Shown here one piece after another: positions 25,917 to 35,793 of a stretch of DNA of 64,000 nucleotides. Origin of the DNA: Sphingobacterium sp. UBA2700 (GTDB lineage Bacteria; Bacteroidota; Bacteroidia; Sphingobacteriales; Sphingobacteriaceae); the NCBI GenBank assembly GCA_002354335.1, contig DELI01000007.1:72590-136589 (forward strand), given 5' to 3'. The notes beneath the pieces were generated by a model that saw only the letters and a list, made by a program, of their open reading frames with translations, was not told the origin of the DNA and ran no database searches. Position 1 is the first letter of the stretch; the number at the start of each line of letters is the position of its first letter. A program made the position numbers and the translations under genes.

Positions 25917-26111
25917 TTAAAGTTCTCCTCTTACGGTATCTGAAGATTGTTCCGCGCCCCAAGGGTCAACGGCTGGCGTATATTCATTGGAGGAGTTCTC
26001 ACCTCCGGATACTGTTGCCGACGATTGAGCAATACCCGACTCCAGTTCGACAAACGTCCAGCTTATTTGAGCGCTTTTGTATTTTTGTTTCTGTTGTTCC
26101 ATGTTTTTCAA
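25917..26111 (-). CDS. Small hydrophilic protein preceding the fimbrillin-like gene
   Basis: A 64-residue (from 26111) or 61-residue (from the second ATG, 26102) protein without signal peptide or membrane segment. It has a basic start (MEQQKQKYKSAQ), the segment WTFVELESGIAQSSATVSGG and an acidic Ser-rich tail with EYTPAVDPWGAE. Position and spacing (35 bases before the lipoprotein ATG, same strand) suggest an operon. I recall similar short proteins next to fimbrillin-type genes in Sphingobacteriaceae but cannot check. Function unknown. Confidence 0.55.
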   Translation of the reverse strand: MKNMEQQKQKYKSAQISWTFVELESGIAQSSATVSGGENSSNEYTPAVDPWGAEQSSDTVRGEL

Positions 26112-26717
26112 ATTAAGTTGTATGTGTTCTGTTGTTGCTCGGTATAATCAACAAGTCATACAGCGTCATCAGAGATACCATATCCGATATCGAGATCTAT
26201 ATCTCCGGTCCTAATACGGGGCACAGCAAATAGATTCGATCCAGTTGACTTGTTCGATGACTTTTAAAATGAAAAACAGTAAAAAATGCTTGCTACTTTA
26301 CACGAAACGGATGCCGTGTCCGGCTCCTTGTGCTCGATCGCTTTATAATGTTTAGCAGGCAGAGAAAGATTTTAGAAACGATTCGAAAATCTTAATAATA
26401 TCTTAATATTTAAAATTTATCCTTTTCAAATATTTTTTTAAAATAATGCAAATATAATAACAACATGATTATGTTGGTATCTGGTAATAATGATTTTTGA
26501 ATAAAAAGACCTTTCAACCTACTCTTTTGGAGGATTTACGGCTATTTATTTTGTGATTTTTAGCAATTCATCTTCTCTTTTTTATGTCTCGAAATAGTGA
26601 GGTGTAGACGGATTGTATATGGCCGTTATAAGCGCTGTAGATGGTTTATCTATGCTAAATCTAAGGTTATCAAAGAAATAACATTCAACTTAGGGTCGTA
26701 CTAAAAATCGAATTATT
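26112..26717. other. Intergenic gap, no gene seen
   Basis: About 600 bases between the small protein gene (minus) and the DUF4870 gene (plus), so it should hold both promoters. The part from 26370 to 26480 is very AT-rich. A weak ACACG/CGTGT inverted repeat lies near 26300. Nothing more can be supported. Confidence 0.5.
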
Positions 26718-27038
26718 ATGAACGGAAAAACACATTCAATACTAAGCTATTTAGGGATTTTATGGCTGGTTGCATTTTTTGCAGGGAAAGACACGAGAGA
26801 TGATCTAAGCAGGTTCCATCTTAAACAGGGTTTCGGACTTTTTATTATTGGAATTATCTTCAACGTAGTTGTTATGATCATTGCGATGGTAGCTCCATCT
26901 ATCGGGCTTATTTTAAGCTATTTCGGAATCGCATTCGTCGTTTTGATGATTATTGGAATCATCCATGCTGTTAACGAAGTTAAAAAGCCACTACCTATTA
27001 TTGGAAATGTGTTCGTCGACAAGTTCGACTTTGTCTAG
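26718..27038 (+). CDS. DUF4870 (Tic20-like) small membrane protein
   Basis: A 106-residue protein with three to four hydrophobic segments. SILSYLGILWLVAFFAGKD, then the LSRFHLKQGFGLFIIGII motif and the final IGIIHAVNEVKKPLPIIG, match the DUF4870/Tic20-like family of small inner-membrane proteins with unknown role. It is a single gene followed by a long hairpin. Confidence 0.85.
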   Translation: MNGKTHSILSYLGILWLVAFFAGKDTRDDLSRFHLKQGFGLFIIGIIFNVVVMIIAMVAPSIGLILSYFGIAFVVLMIIGIIHAVNEVKKPLPIIGNVFVDKFDFV

Positions 27039-27053
27039 CGGTCGTTAAAGTTG

Positions 27054-27093
27054 CCCCTTATTGTACTAATGCGTTTGAAAGTACAATAGGGGG
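27054..27093. other. Long hairpin after the DUF4870 gene (in gap 27039-27348)
   Basis: CCCCTTATTGTACT (27054-27067) pairs with AGTACAATAGGGGG (27080-27093), 14 pairs with one wobble and a 12-base loop. No T run follows on either strand, so it is not a textbook terminator; it may stabilise the mRNA end or terminate by another route. The remainder of this 310-base gap is AT-rich and leads to the sigma factor gene. Confidence 0.6.
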
Positions 27094-27348
27094 AACTTAA
27101 AACTTCAATCAAAATTTAAATTAGTGACGGAAAGAGGTAGCAACTTGAGAGAAGTTACATTTTATAGCTTAATTAATGACAAACCTCAACCATCTTTCAA
27201 GAAATGTTGAGTTACTTTTAGTTTTATTTAATATTATTTTAATATTGTAGAAAAATTTATACATTTACCCTGAGCATTTAAATTATGAAAAGCAATTCTT
27301 CTCGGGACTTGCATCATACACTAATAACGAAACAAAGGGTAAATCATA

Positions 27349-27873
27349 ATGGTAGTCGCGGATAAGGTATTATTCACAAAATACTATAAACTGCTGTGTT
27401 TCTTTGCATGGAAGATGGTAAAGGATCAAGCGCAAGCCGAAGATCTGGCTCAGGATGCCTTTGTTTCTTATTTTCAAAATAAATCACGCGTATCTACCGA
27501 CGAAGCTGCTATCAAGTCTTTCCTATATTCCGCAGTCCGTTTTGCTGTATTCAACCAAAATAGAAAAAGTCTTTCTGAGAAAAAATATTGGGAAAGAAGT
27601 CCGTTTTCAGAAGCAGATTCTATCGACTACGAGCACCAAATTATTCAAGCAGAATTCACGTTCGAAATACATGCTGCCCTTCAAAAACTTCCAGAGGCAT
27701 GCCAGAAAGTATTTACCCTCAGCTACCTTGAAGGGATGACTACGGAAGAAATTGCTAACGAGCTTGGGGTAAGTATCAACACCATTAAAACCCATAAAAA
27801 GAGGGGTTTAAAAGCGCTAAGGGATATGTTGCGCCCTGAATTCTTCTCCTTATTTTTACTCTTCTTAAAATAA
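27349..27873 (+). CDS. ECF-type RNA polymerase sigma factor (FecI-like)
   Basis: A 174-residue sigma-70 family protein. Region 2 is about residues 8-75 (YYKLLCFFAWKMVKDQAQAE, DLAQDAFVSYFQN) and region 4 about 110-165 (LPEACQKVFTLSYLEGMTTE, EIANELGVSINTIKTHKKRG). It precedes a FecR gene by 64 bases and a SusC with an STN domain, the standard three-part cell-surface signalling arrangement. It would direct transcription of the downstream uptake genes when FecR releases it. Confidence 0.93.
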   Translation: MVVADKVLFTKYYKLLCFFAWKMVKDQAQAEDLAQDAFVSYFQNKSRVSTDEAAIKSFLYSAVRFAVFNQNRKSLSEKKYWERSPFSEADSIDYEHQIIQAEFTFEIHAALQKLPEACQKVFTLSYLEGMTTEEIANELGVSINTIKTHKKRGLKALRDMLRPEFFSLFLLFLK

Positions 27874-27937
27874 TTTCACTTTTTTTTATTTTCCTGTCAC
27901 CCCAAAATCCTCTTTGCGTTTCTTAGTCTTAGATCAC

Positions 27938-29077
27938 ATGATTATAACCGCAATCAGAATAGCTAAATTATTGGTCAAAAAGTATCGTAACGAACTTACG
28001 GACCAAGATCGAATGGAATTAGAGAGATGGTATTCAGCCCATCCTACGAATAAGCCGTTCGAAGATACACTTATGTCCAACGATGTCGACCAAAAGGAGC
28101 TTGCATGGTTGGATTCTATAGATAGTGAAGCTGCTTGGAAGAAAGCCGAGAAACGGCACCCTAGAAGAAAGAAAATTATCTATTGGGGTACCGCAGCGGC
28201 AATTCTTGCTATTACTAGTTTTGGCTATTTGGCATTAAAAGAAAGATCTACTCTCGAAACGATGCAACAAGATGTCATTGCTTCGGTGATCGAAGAAGAT
28301 ATTAATCCAGCGTTGCTTGGCGCGAAGATCATTCTTGCGAATGGAGAACAAAAGCAGGTTGCTGAGAAATTAAGCTTATCGGAGAGTAGTAATCTTTTTA
28401 CTACGGAGAGCCAATCTCAGAATTTATCAGCGCGTTCCGTTGTTACCATGTTGAATACGTTGGTCGTTCCTATGGCGAATCATTTTCAACTAACTCTTTC
28501 CGATGGAACGTCCATTTGGGTTAATGCTAATAGCGAGTTAAAATTTCCTACAAAATTCAGCGAGAGTGAAAGAAAGGTCTACTTGAAAGGAGAGGCTTAT
28601 TTCGAGGTTGCCAAAGATGCAAAAAAACCGTTCTATGTAGTGACAGAAAATGGGACAGTGAAAGTTCTGGGAACACACTTTAATGTCTCAGCCTATGGAA
28701 ATACTTCCAAAACAACCCTTTCCGAAGGTTTGGTAGAGGTTTCTAAATCAGGAAATAGAGAGATCATCAAGCCCGGTGAGAAGGCCGAAATAAGAGGGGA
28801 TGAGATACAAGTTAAGAAAGCTAATCTTCAAAAAGATCTAGCTTGGAAAAACAATGAATTTTATTTCAACAAAGATAACATCGTAGATATTGCAACCCAG
28901 TTAAAGATGTGGTATGATTTAGATGTGTCCTTAGGATCTGATGTATCACTTACAGAAACTTATTCAGGAGAGATCAAGAGAGATTCTAAGTTATCGGAGG
29001 TAATAAATATGTTGGAATTCGTCAGCGACTTAAAATTTGCACTGAACAAAAATAAATTATTGATAACCAAAAAATAG
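27938..29077 (+). CDS. FecR-family anti-sigma factor
   Basis: A 379-residue protein from the ATG at 27938 (MIITAIRIAKLLVKKYRNEL); an in-frame TTG at 27914 is less likely. The N-terminal cytoplasmic helical part (about 1-75) would bind the sigma factor. A single membrane span follows (IIYWGTAAAILAITSFGYLA, about 82-101), then the periplasmic FecR domain (about 180-280, LTLSDGTSIWVNANSELKFP, KGEAYFEVAKDAKKPFYV, LGTHFNVSAYG) and a C-terminal DUF4974-type segment (WKNNEFYFNKDNIVDIATQL). It relays the state of the STN-bearing SusC to the sigma factor. Confidence 0.93.
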   Translation: MIITAIRIAKLLVKKYRNELTDQDRMELERWYSAHPTNKPFEDTLMSNDVDQKELAWLDSIDSEAAWKKAEKRHPRRKKIIYWGTAAAILAITSFGYLALKERSTLETMQQDVIASVIEEDINPALLGAKIILANGEQKQVAEKLSLSESSNLFTTESQSQNLSARSVVTMLNTLVVPMANHFQLTLSDGTSIWVNANSELKFPTKFSESERKVYLKGEAYFEVAKDAKKPFYVVTENGTVKVLGTHFNVSAYGNTSKTTLSEGLVEVSKSGNREIIKPGEKAEIRGDEIQVKKANLQKDLAWKNNEFYFNKDNIVDIATQLKMWYDLDVSLGSDVSLTETYSGEIKRDSKLSEVINMLEFVSDLKFALNKNKLLITKK

Positions 29078-29120
29078 ATTATGGAAATAAAAATTTACAC
29101 AAACCAATAGCAATAAAAAA

Positions 29121-29150
29121 ACAGGAGTGTTGCAGCACTCCTGTAAGTTT
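29121..29150 (+). terminator. Hairpin between fecR and susC
   Basis: ACAGGAGTG/CACTCCTGT (29121-29129, 29136-29144), loop TTGCAG, then AAGTTTTAT. The T tract is weak. It could end the sigma/anti-sigma message or attenuate read-through into susC. Confidence 0.6.
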
Positions 29151-29204
29151 TATCAAGTTAAAAAACAAATAGTAACCTAATTCATTAACTCAATTATCAA
29201 ATGT

Positions 29205-32200
29205 ATGAATAACATTTCATTTGGCAAAAGGGCTCGAAACCTCTATGGTTCCCCTTTTGGCATAATTATCCGAATTATGAAAATTACAACATTTCTCTTG
29301 TTGGTTTTTATGTCTTGTGCTTATGCCGATGGAATTGCACAAAACGTTTCCTTGCGTCTTAAAGATGCAAAACTAGAGGATGCTTTTCTTTCTATATCAA
29401 AGCAAACGAAATATAAGTTTCTATATAGCGACGATGTTTTAAGGCATGCACCTAATGTAAATCTTAATGTTAATAACGCTCCATTAAGGGACGTATTGGC
29501 GCAACTATTGAATGATGATAGCTTTTCATTTAAGATTATTGCAAATACCATCTCTGTAAATTACAAGCCATCAACAAAAGTACTCGCGACTACTGTAAAC
29601 GCTGTTCAACATCAAGTAAGTGGAACGGTGAAAGGATCAGATGGAAAGGCGCTTTCAAATGCTTCTGTTCAAGTAAAAGGCGGTGCTGCAGGAACGTCGA
29701 CCAGCGACAATGGATCGTATAGTCTTAACGCACCAGCGAACGCTACGTTAGTCGTTCGTTATGTGGGGTATAAGACTAGAGAAATTGCAGTGGATGGTCG
29801 CTCGACGATTCACATCGTGTTAGAATCCTCAGAACAAGCTATTGACGAAGTAAACGTTGTTGCAACAGGATACCAAAACTTAGATCGTAAGCTATTTACC
29901 GGTGCTACAACTCGTGTTAATGCAAAAGATGCTGAAAGAAACGGGGTGCCAGATATCTCTAGAATGCTAGAAGGTCAAGTGGCAGGTGTTGCCGTTCAAA
30001 ACGTGTCAGGTACTTTTGGAGCTGCTCCGAAAATCCGTGTGCGTGGTGCGACCTCCCTGTCTGGAGAAAATAAACCTCTTTGGGTAGTAGACGGTATTAT
30101 CTTAGAAGATCTTGTGAATATCTCAAATGAAGCCTTATCAACAGGGGATGCTAATACCTTAATCGGTTCATCGGTGGCAGGATTAAACCCTGATGATATC
30201 GAATCTTTTACCATCCTAAAAGATGCTGCTGCAACAGCGATGTACGGTGCAAGAGCCATGAATGGAGTTATCGTCGTGACGACTAAAAAGGGTAGAAATA
30301 CAGATGGTAAACCAAATGTAAACTATTCCGGTAACTTTACAACTTACTTGAAACCAAATTACGACCAATTCGACATTATGAATTCTGCTGAACAGATGTC
30401 GATTCTGTTAGAGCTAGATAATAAAGGATATTTCAATCACTCTAGTGTTTCACGAAGTTCAAGTGGTGGTATTTTCGCTAAGATGTACAACAAAATGTAC
30501 GAGTATGATGAGTCGAACGGAACGTTTGGTTTAGAGAATACTACAGAAGCAAAGCTCGGTTTCCTTGAGCGTTATGCGAAGGCGAATACTGACTGGTTCG
30601 ACGTACTTTTCAAAAACTCGTTATTGCAAGACCACTCCGTAAGTATAACTTCAGGATCTGCAAAATCGCAAACATACTTATCAACAAGTTTTGTACATGA
30701 CTCTGGACAAACCCTAGGTGATAATGTTAAGCGATATACAGCGAACTTCAGAAACAATATGCGTTTCAGCGAGAAATTCAGCGCTGAAATCTTGGTTAAT
30801 GGATCCATCCGTGATCAACGTGCTCCAGGAACGCTGACGAGGACTTCAGACCCTGTTTATGGAAAGTATTCGAGAGATTTTGATATCAACCCATATTCAT
30901 ATGCATTAAACACAAGCCGTTTAATTACGCCTTATGATGAATTTGGAAACCTTGAATACAACACCATTAACTACGCTCCATTTAATATCTTAAGTGAGCT
31001 TGACAACAACTATTTAAATCTGAACAATATGGATTTAAAAGTTCAAGGGGGCTTGCGTTATAAAATTATTCCGCAATTAACAGCTTCTGTTGATGCAGCT
31101 TATCGCTATGCAACAACAGAAAGACAACACTATATCAAGGAAGAATCAAATATGGCAAACGCGTTCAGAGCCGCTGGCGATGCTACAATTGCTGACGGTA
31201 ACAAATATCTGTACAACGATCCTGATTTACCAAATTCACTTCCTCAGGTTATTCTTCCTGAAGGTGGTTTCTTCAATTCTAACATGAATAACCTGAAAAA
31301 CTTTTATTTCAGATCGAACTTAGAATTTGATGAGACATTCAAGCAACATCACCGTCTGAATCTATTTGGATCATTCGAGATCAGACATACAGATCGCCAG
31401 AATTCCGAATATGAAGGTGTAGGATACCAATATGCTAACGGAGGACTAGTGAATCCAAACTATAGGTTCTTCAAAAAGATGATCGAAGCAGGTGATCCAT
31501 ATTTTGGTATGGGTTATGAGTACGACCGTTTCGTTGCAGGTATGTTCCGCGCAGCATACGCTTATAAAGATAAATACAGTATCAATGCCACCACACGTAT
31601 TGACGGATCGAATAAACTAGGCGAATCTAAAGTTGCTCGTTGGTTGCCTACCTGGAATGTTTCAGGTAAATGGAATATTGACCAAGAAGATTTCTTCAAC
31701 GAAGATAATGGTATCTTATCAGCTGTCGGAGTTCGTGCGACTTATGGTTTAGTTGCAAGTCTGGGGAGTGCCACAAACTCTGCTCCTGTATTCTATAACC
31801 GTATCTCTTACCGTCCTTACGAAGATGAGAAAGAAGCAATTACATTCATTAGCGGTCTGGAGAACTCAGAACTTACATGGGAGAAATTATACGAGTTAAA
31901 TATCGGAGCCGACTTACAGTTATTCAATAAAATCGATGTAACTGCTGATTGGTATAAACGTGATATTTTCGACTTAATCGGTACGATCAGAACATCCGGT
32001 ATCGGTGGACAGTATAACAAGCAAGCCAACTATGCGGATATGAAAGCTTCTGGTTTTGAATTAACGTTAGCGGGATTTCCTATTCGAAGAGAAAGCGGAT
32101 TTACTTGGAGAACTCAATTCAACTTTGGTATCAACAAAAATGAAGTAACGAAGTTAGATGTTAACCAAAACATTTGGACGCTTGTACGTGCCGAAGGTGC

Positions 32201-32906
32201 CGCGGTATTAAACCACGCGCAGAGAGGCCTGTTTTCAGCAAAATTCGATGGCCTAGACCCGAATTATGGTTTCCCTACTTTTATCGGAACAGAAGGAATT
32301 AAAGATACTTATATCAACCCTCAAAGTGAAGACATCGATTATTTAACGTACCATGGCCCGGTTGACCCAACATTTACAGGAGGTTTCTATAATAACTTCA
32401 GATATAAGAACTTTGGTTTAACGGCTTTATTCACATTCTCTACAGGGAACTACATTCGTTTACAACCAACTTATGAAGCGTCTTATAACGATCTAACAGC
32501 AATTAGTAAAGACATGGTAAATCGTTGGTTAATACCTGGTGACGAGCAGCTTACTAATATACCGTCTTTGTTGGATGCACATTCAATGAATTATAACGTG
32601 TTACGTCCGAATGGATCAGCTGTATCAGCGGTGTACCCTTATAACATGTACAACTATTCTGACCAACGTGTTGCGAAAGGTGATTTTATTAGATTGAAAC
32701 AAGTACAATTGTCTTATACCCTTCCTCAGAGCATCGCGAACAGATTAAGAATGACAACAGCGCAAGTTTCGTTGGTAGGAAACAACATCGCCTTGCTTTA
32801 TTCTGATAAGAAGCTTAATGGAGCAGATCCAGAATTCTTTAATAACGGTGGTGTAGCAATGCCAGTTCCAAGACAATACACGCTTTCACTAAAAGTTGGA
32901 TTTTAA
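29205..32906 (+). CDS. SusC-family receptor with N-terminal STN signalling domain
   Basis: A 1233-residue TonB-dependent transducer. The N-terminus is extended before the signal segment (MKITTFLLLVFMSCAYADG, from residue 25; an ATG at 29277 is the alternative start). The STN/secretin-like domain (about 45-125: VSLRLKDAKLEDAFLSISKQ, YKFLYSDDVL) contacts FecR. A carboxypeptidase-regulatory-like domain (about 137-210, SGTVKGSDGKALSNASVQVK), TonB-box region VVATGYQNLDRK, plug (VRGATSLSGENKPLWVVDGI; ILKDAAATAMYGARAMNG) and barrel follow. Together with the upstream fecI/fecR it forms a substrate-sensing uptake system. Confidence 0.95.
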   Translation: MNNISFGKRARNLYGSPFGIIIRIMKITTFLLLVFMSCAYADGIAQNVSLRLKDAKLEDAFLSISKQTKYKFLYSDDVLRHAPNVNLNVNNAPLRDVLAQLLNDDSFSFKIIANTISVNYKPSTKVLATTVNAVQHQVSGTVKGSDGKALSNASVQVKGGAAGTSTSDNGSYSLNAPANATLVVRYVGYKTREIAVDGRSTIHIVLESSEQAIDEVNVVATGYQNLDRKLFTGATTRVNAKDAERNGVPDISRMLEGQVAGVAVQNVSGTFGAAPKIRVRGATSLSGENKPLWVVDGIILEDLVNISNEALSTGDANTLIGSSVAGLNPDDIESFTILKDAAATAMYGARAMNGVIVVTTKKGRNTDGKPNVNYSGNFTTYLKPNYDQFDIMNSAEQMSILLELDNKGYFNHSSVSRSSSGGIFAKMYNKMYEYDESNGTFGLENTTEAKLGFLERYAKANTDWFDVLFKNSLLQDHSVSITSGSAKSQTYLSTSFVHDSGQTLGDNVKRYTANFRNNMRFSEKFSAEILVNGSIRDQRAPGTLTRTSDPVYGKYSRDFDINPYSYALNTSRLITPYDEFGNLEYNTINYAPFNILSELDNNYLNLNNMDLKVQGGLRYKIIPQLTASVDAAYRYATTERQHYIKEESNMANAFRAAGDATIADGNKYLYNDPDLPNSLPQVILPEGGFFNSNMNNLKNFYFRSNLEFDETFKQHHRLNLFGSFEIRHTDRQNSEYEGVGYQYANGGLVNPNYRFFKKMIEAGDPYFGMGYEYDRFVAGMFRAAYAYKDKYSINATTRIDGSNKLGESKVARWLPTWNVSGKWNIDQEDFFNEDNGILSAVGVRATYGLVASLGSATNSAPVFYNRISYRPYEDEKEAITFISGLENSELTWEKLYELNIGADLQLFNKIDVTADWYKRDIFDLIGTIRTSGIGGQYNKQANYADMKASGFELTLAGFPIRRESGFTWRTQFNFGINKNEVTKLDVNQNIWTLVRAEGAAVLNHAQRGLFSAKFDGLDPNYGFPTFIGTEGIKDTYINPQSEDIDYLTYHGPVDPTFTGGFYNNFRYKNFGLTALFTFSTGNYIRLQPTYEASYNDLTAISKDMVNRWLIPGDEQLTNIPSLLDAHSMNYNVLRPNGSAVSAVYPYNMYNYSDQRVAKGDFIRLKQVQLSYTLPQSIANRLRMTTAQVSLVGNNIALLYSDKKLNGADPEFFNNGGVAMPVPRQYTLSLKVGF

Positions 32907-32918
32907 TACCTGATAACA

Positions 32919-34397
32919 ATGAAAATTTATAAATATATTCTATTAAGTTTCCTCGGGGTTGGTTCACTAACTTCTTGTGAAAAATATTTAGATCATGCCC
33001 CTGATATGCGAACTAAGATCGATAATGTCGAAAAAGTAGCGCAGTTGGTAGGCTCTGCATATCCGAGATATAACTATCTAGCGATGGCAGAATCATATTC
33101 TGATAATGTCATCGACAAGGGGGCAGCGATTGGTCATATTGATGATCCTTATGTTTCCTTTTACATGTGGGAAGATGTCGAGGGCAGTGGAAACAATACC
33201 CCAACACAATATTGGAATGGCGTATATGAAGGGATAGCAGCTGCAAACCAAGCTTTGGAGGCAATTGCAGACAATAATTTCGGAGCGGAAGCAAACGCGT
33301 ACAAAGGCGAAGCCTTAGTGGCGAGAGCTTATGGGCATTTTATGCTTTCAATTTTCTTCGCGCAACCTTATAATATTGCCGGTGATAATTCTTCCCCGGG
33401 TATTCCGTATGTCGATGCGCCCGAAAAAGTCGCTTTAAAATCCTATGATAGAGAAACGGTAAAGGATACCTACGACAAAATCAGAAAAGATCTTGAAGAA
33501 GGTCTTCCATTATTGCAAGGCGGTAAATGGAAAGTTCCAAAATACCATTTTACATCTGCTGCAGCCAACGCTTTCGCAGCCCGCTTTTATATGTTTACGG
33601 GCGAATGGGATAAGGCAATTGCTGCTGCAAATAATGTGTTCCCTGGCGGAGACTATGCTGGAAAAATTAGACCGATCACAACGACAATTCAGAATTATAG
33701 CCTAGCGCAGCAATTGATTGAGTTGACCAAAGCAGATAAAGATTATAATCTCTTATTGCGGGAGACTTACTCAGTTTATCAAAGAACTAACTCGTCTATT
33801 TATTCGAGATTCGGTTATGGGCAGCGAAAATATAATGAGATGTTCAACACACCTGTATTTACAGGAACAACTATGCATTCGAGAGGGATTAGTTATAACT
33901 CTGGGCAGCATTACTCGGTGTATATGTACAATGAATATTTCTACTACACGAACGTACAAGCTGGAATCGGCTATCCTTATATTATGCAACCCTTGCTTAC
34001 TGCAGATGAAGCATTAATCAATCGCGCGGAAGCGTATGTGCAAAAAGGCGATTTTGGAAAAGCATTAGCAGACATTAACCAATTTTTAAGCACAAGAGTT
34101 CAAAACTTTGCTATCGGTACGCATGGATTGACCGTGGAGAAAGCTACCAGTTTTTATGGAATAGACGATCCGAAAAAAGCAATAACTGAGGCGATTTTGA
34201 GAATCAAGCAAAGAGCATTTATGTCAGAAGGTGTTCGTTGGATGGATATCGTTAGACATAAACTTCCGGTAACTCATGTAGTAATTGCTCCTGATGACAC
34301 CGAATCTGAAATTGTTCTTGAACCAAATGATTTAAGAAGAGTATTCCAAATTCCTAGTGAAGCACAATTAGCTGGTGTTGAACTTAACCCAAGGTAA
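32919..34397 (+). CDS. SusD/RagB-family lipoprotein
   Basis: A 492-residue lipoprotein with lipobox SLTSC (Cys20), followed by EKYLDHAPDMRTKIDNVEK. ANAYKGEALVARAYGHFMLS and the C-terminal RRVFQIPSEAQLAG fit the SusD family, although the PLLTADEALINRAEAYVQKG helix is somewhat divergent. It lies 12 bases after susC and eight before the metallohydrolase ATG, so it belongs to the same transcript. Confidence 0.92.
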   Translation: MKIYKYILLSFLGVGSLTSCEKYLDHAPDMRTKIDNVEKVAQLVGSAYPRYNYLAMAESYSDNVIDKGAAIGHIDDPYVSFYMWEDVEGSGNNTPTQYWNGVYEGIAAANQALEAIADNNFGAEANAYKGEALVARAYGHFMLSIFFAQPYNIAGDNSSPGIPYVDAPEKVALKSYDRETVKDTYDKIRKDLEEGLPLLQGGKWKVPKYHFTSAAANAFAARFYMFTGEWDKAIAAANNVFPGGDYAGKIRPITTTIQNYSLAQQLIELTKADKDYNLLLRETYSVYQRTNSSIYSRFGYGQRKYNEMFNTPVFTGTTMHSRGISYNSGQHYSVYMYNEYFYYTNVQAGIGYPYIMQPLLTADEALINRAEAYVQKGDFGKALADINQFLSTRVQNFAIGTHGLTVEKATSFYGIDDPKKAITEAILRIKQRAFMSEGVRWMDIVRHKLPVTHVVIAPDDTESEIVLEPNDLRRVFQIPSEAQLAGVELNPR

Positions 34398-34404
34398 AAA
34401 AGTT

Positions 34405-35787
34405 ATGAAAAGATTATTCAACTGCATATTAGCACTAACCTTAGGGTTAGGAATATCATCTTGTAGTAAGGATGAAAACTTAGATGTCGATTTAACTAAA
34501 TATAACTATGACACATTTGAGAAACTTCCAATAGATGATTATATAAATACCAACTTAACGGTTCCTTATAACATTGAAGTGGTATACCGTTTTGACAGAA
34601 GTCAAACTGATATCAATAAAAACATATCGCCTCCGAAAATCGAACAAGTTCAACCGGCTGTTGATATGGTGATAAACGGCTTCTTAAAAGTATTTGAAAA
34701 GGTCGCAGGCCCAACGTTTATTAAAACTTACACGCCTAAACAATTTGTATTGTTTGGTTCGCACGCTTATAACTCCAATGGGTCGGTGACATTAGGAACC
34801 GCAGATGGTGGACGCAGAGTTGTACTTTATGATATCAATAATGTCAATCCTAACAGTCCGACTGATATTAAGCGTCGCTTAAGAACGATTCATCATGAAT
34901 TTACGCACATCGTCAATCAAATCGTTGCAATTCCTCCTTCTTTTAGAGAGGTTACGACAGACCATGTTGCGGACTGGACCGCCGCTGCAAATACGGACGC
35001 GGAGGCTTTGCGCCTAGGATTTATTTCTCAATATTCGAGAAGTAATTTTGGTGAAGATTTCGCAGAAACCGTAGCCCATCTTTTAATCGAAGGTCAAGCG
35101 TACTATAATCAACGTATTGCAGCCTCTTCTGAGGATGGTGCAAAGAAGCTAAGAGCAAAGCAAACCATCGTTGAAGACTACTACAAACAGTTCTTTGATA
35201 TTGATTTTAAAGAATTACAGTACGAAGTTTACTTGATGTTAAACCAGACTTATGGTGACCAAAGTCAGGCGTTTTTGACGAACTTGAAGAACAACCGTGT
35301 TGCTTCAATTAACTTCAACTTGGATTCAGGAACTGAATACACCTTGTACGGTAAATCGGTAGCATTTGACGCCGTTTGGAAAGAAGTTAAAGCGAAATTA
35401 CCTACGATTTCAAACAACGCAGGTCGTCAGGCGGTATCTTTCAACTTAGTTTTCTTAAATGAAAACAAAGTTCAATTGCAGGCTGGGTATAAAAATGCTG
35501 CAGGATCTAATCTTGCGGCATGGTATGATTTCACGATGACATACAATACTGATGGCACAATCAAACTCAAATATGTAGATGAAGGGCTGACTGATACAGG
35601 ATATGGAAATGGCCGAATTGTAATCGAAGGTTGGAGGGCGTTAATTACGTATTTAGAAACAAATACGTTCAGACCTGATTGGGTGTCTCCAACGATTGTA
35701 GGTTATAATAACTCCATGAAATTCGCTGGATTCTATGTTGCTGGCGATGAAACAAATTATTTATATGGTCCAGTTACCTTAAAATAA
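34405..35787 (+). CDS. Substrate-import-associated zinc metallohydrolase lipoprotein
   Basis: A 460-residue lipoprotein from the ATG at 34405 (MKRLFNCILALTLGLGISSC; Cys20 acylated). The zincin motif HEFTH is at residues 164-168 (RTIHHEFTHIVNQIVAIPPS), and a likely third ligand region follows with FAETVAHLL. This matches the family of HExxH lipoproteins encoded beside SusC/SusD and DUF4302 genes in Bacteroidota. It probably acts at the cell surface on the imported substrate, most likely a peptide or protein, but no activity is established. An in-frame upstream start overlapping susD at 34375 is less likely because it would bury the signal peptide. Confidence 0.9.
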   Translation: MKRLFNCILALTLGLGISSCSKDENLDVDLTKYNYDTFEKLPIDDYINTNLTVPYNIEVVYRFDRSQTDINKNISPPKIEQVQPAVDMVINGFLKVFEKVAGPTFIKTYTPKQFVLFGSHAYNSNGSVTLGTADGGRRVVLYDINNVNPNSPTDIKRRLRTIHHEFTHIVNQIVAIPPSFREVTTDHVADWTAAANTDAEALRLGFISQYSRSNFGEDFAETVAHLLIEGQAYYNQRIAASSEDGAKKLRAKQTIVEDYYKQFFDIDFKELQYEVYLMLNQTYGDQSQAFLTNLKNNRVASINFNLDSGTEYTLYGKSVAFDAVWKEVKAKLPTISNNAGRQAVSFNLVFLNENKVQLQAGYKNAAGSNLAAWYDFTMTYNTDGTIKLKYVDEGLTDTGYGNGRIVIEGWRALITYLETNTFRPDWVSPTIVGYNNSMKFAGFYVAGDETNYLYGPVTLK

Positions 35788-35793
35788 GAAAAA

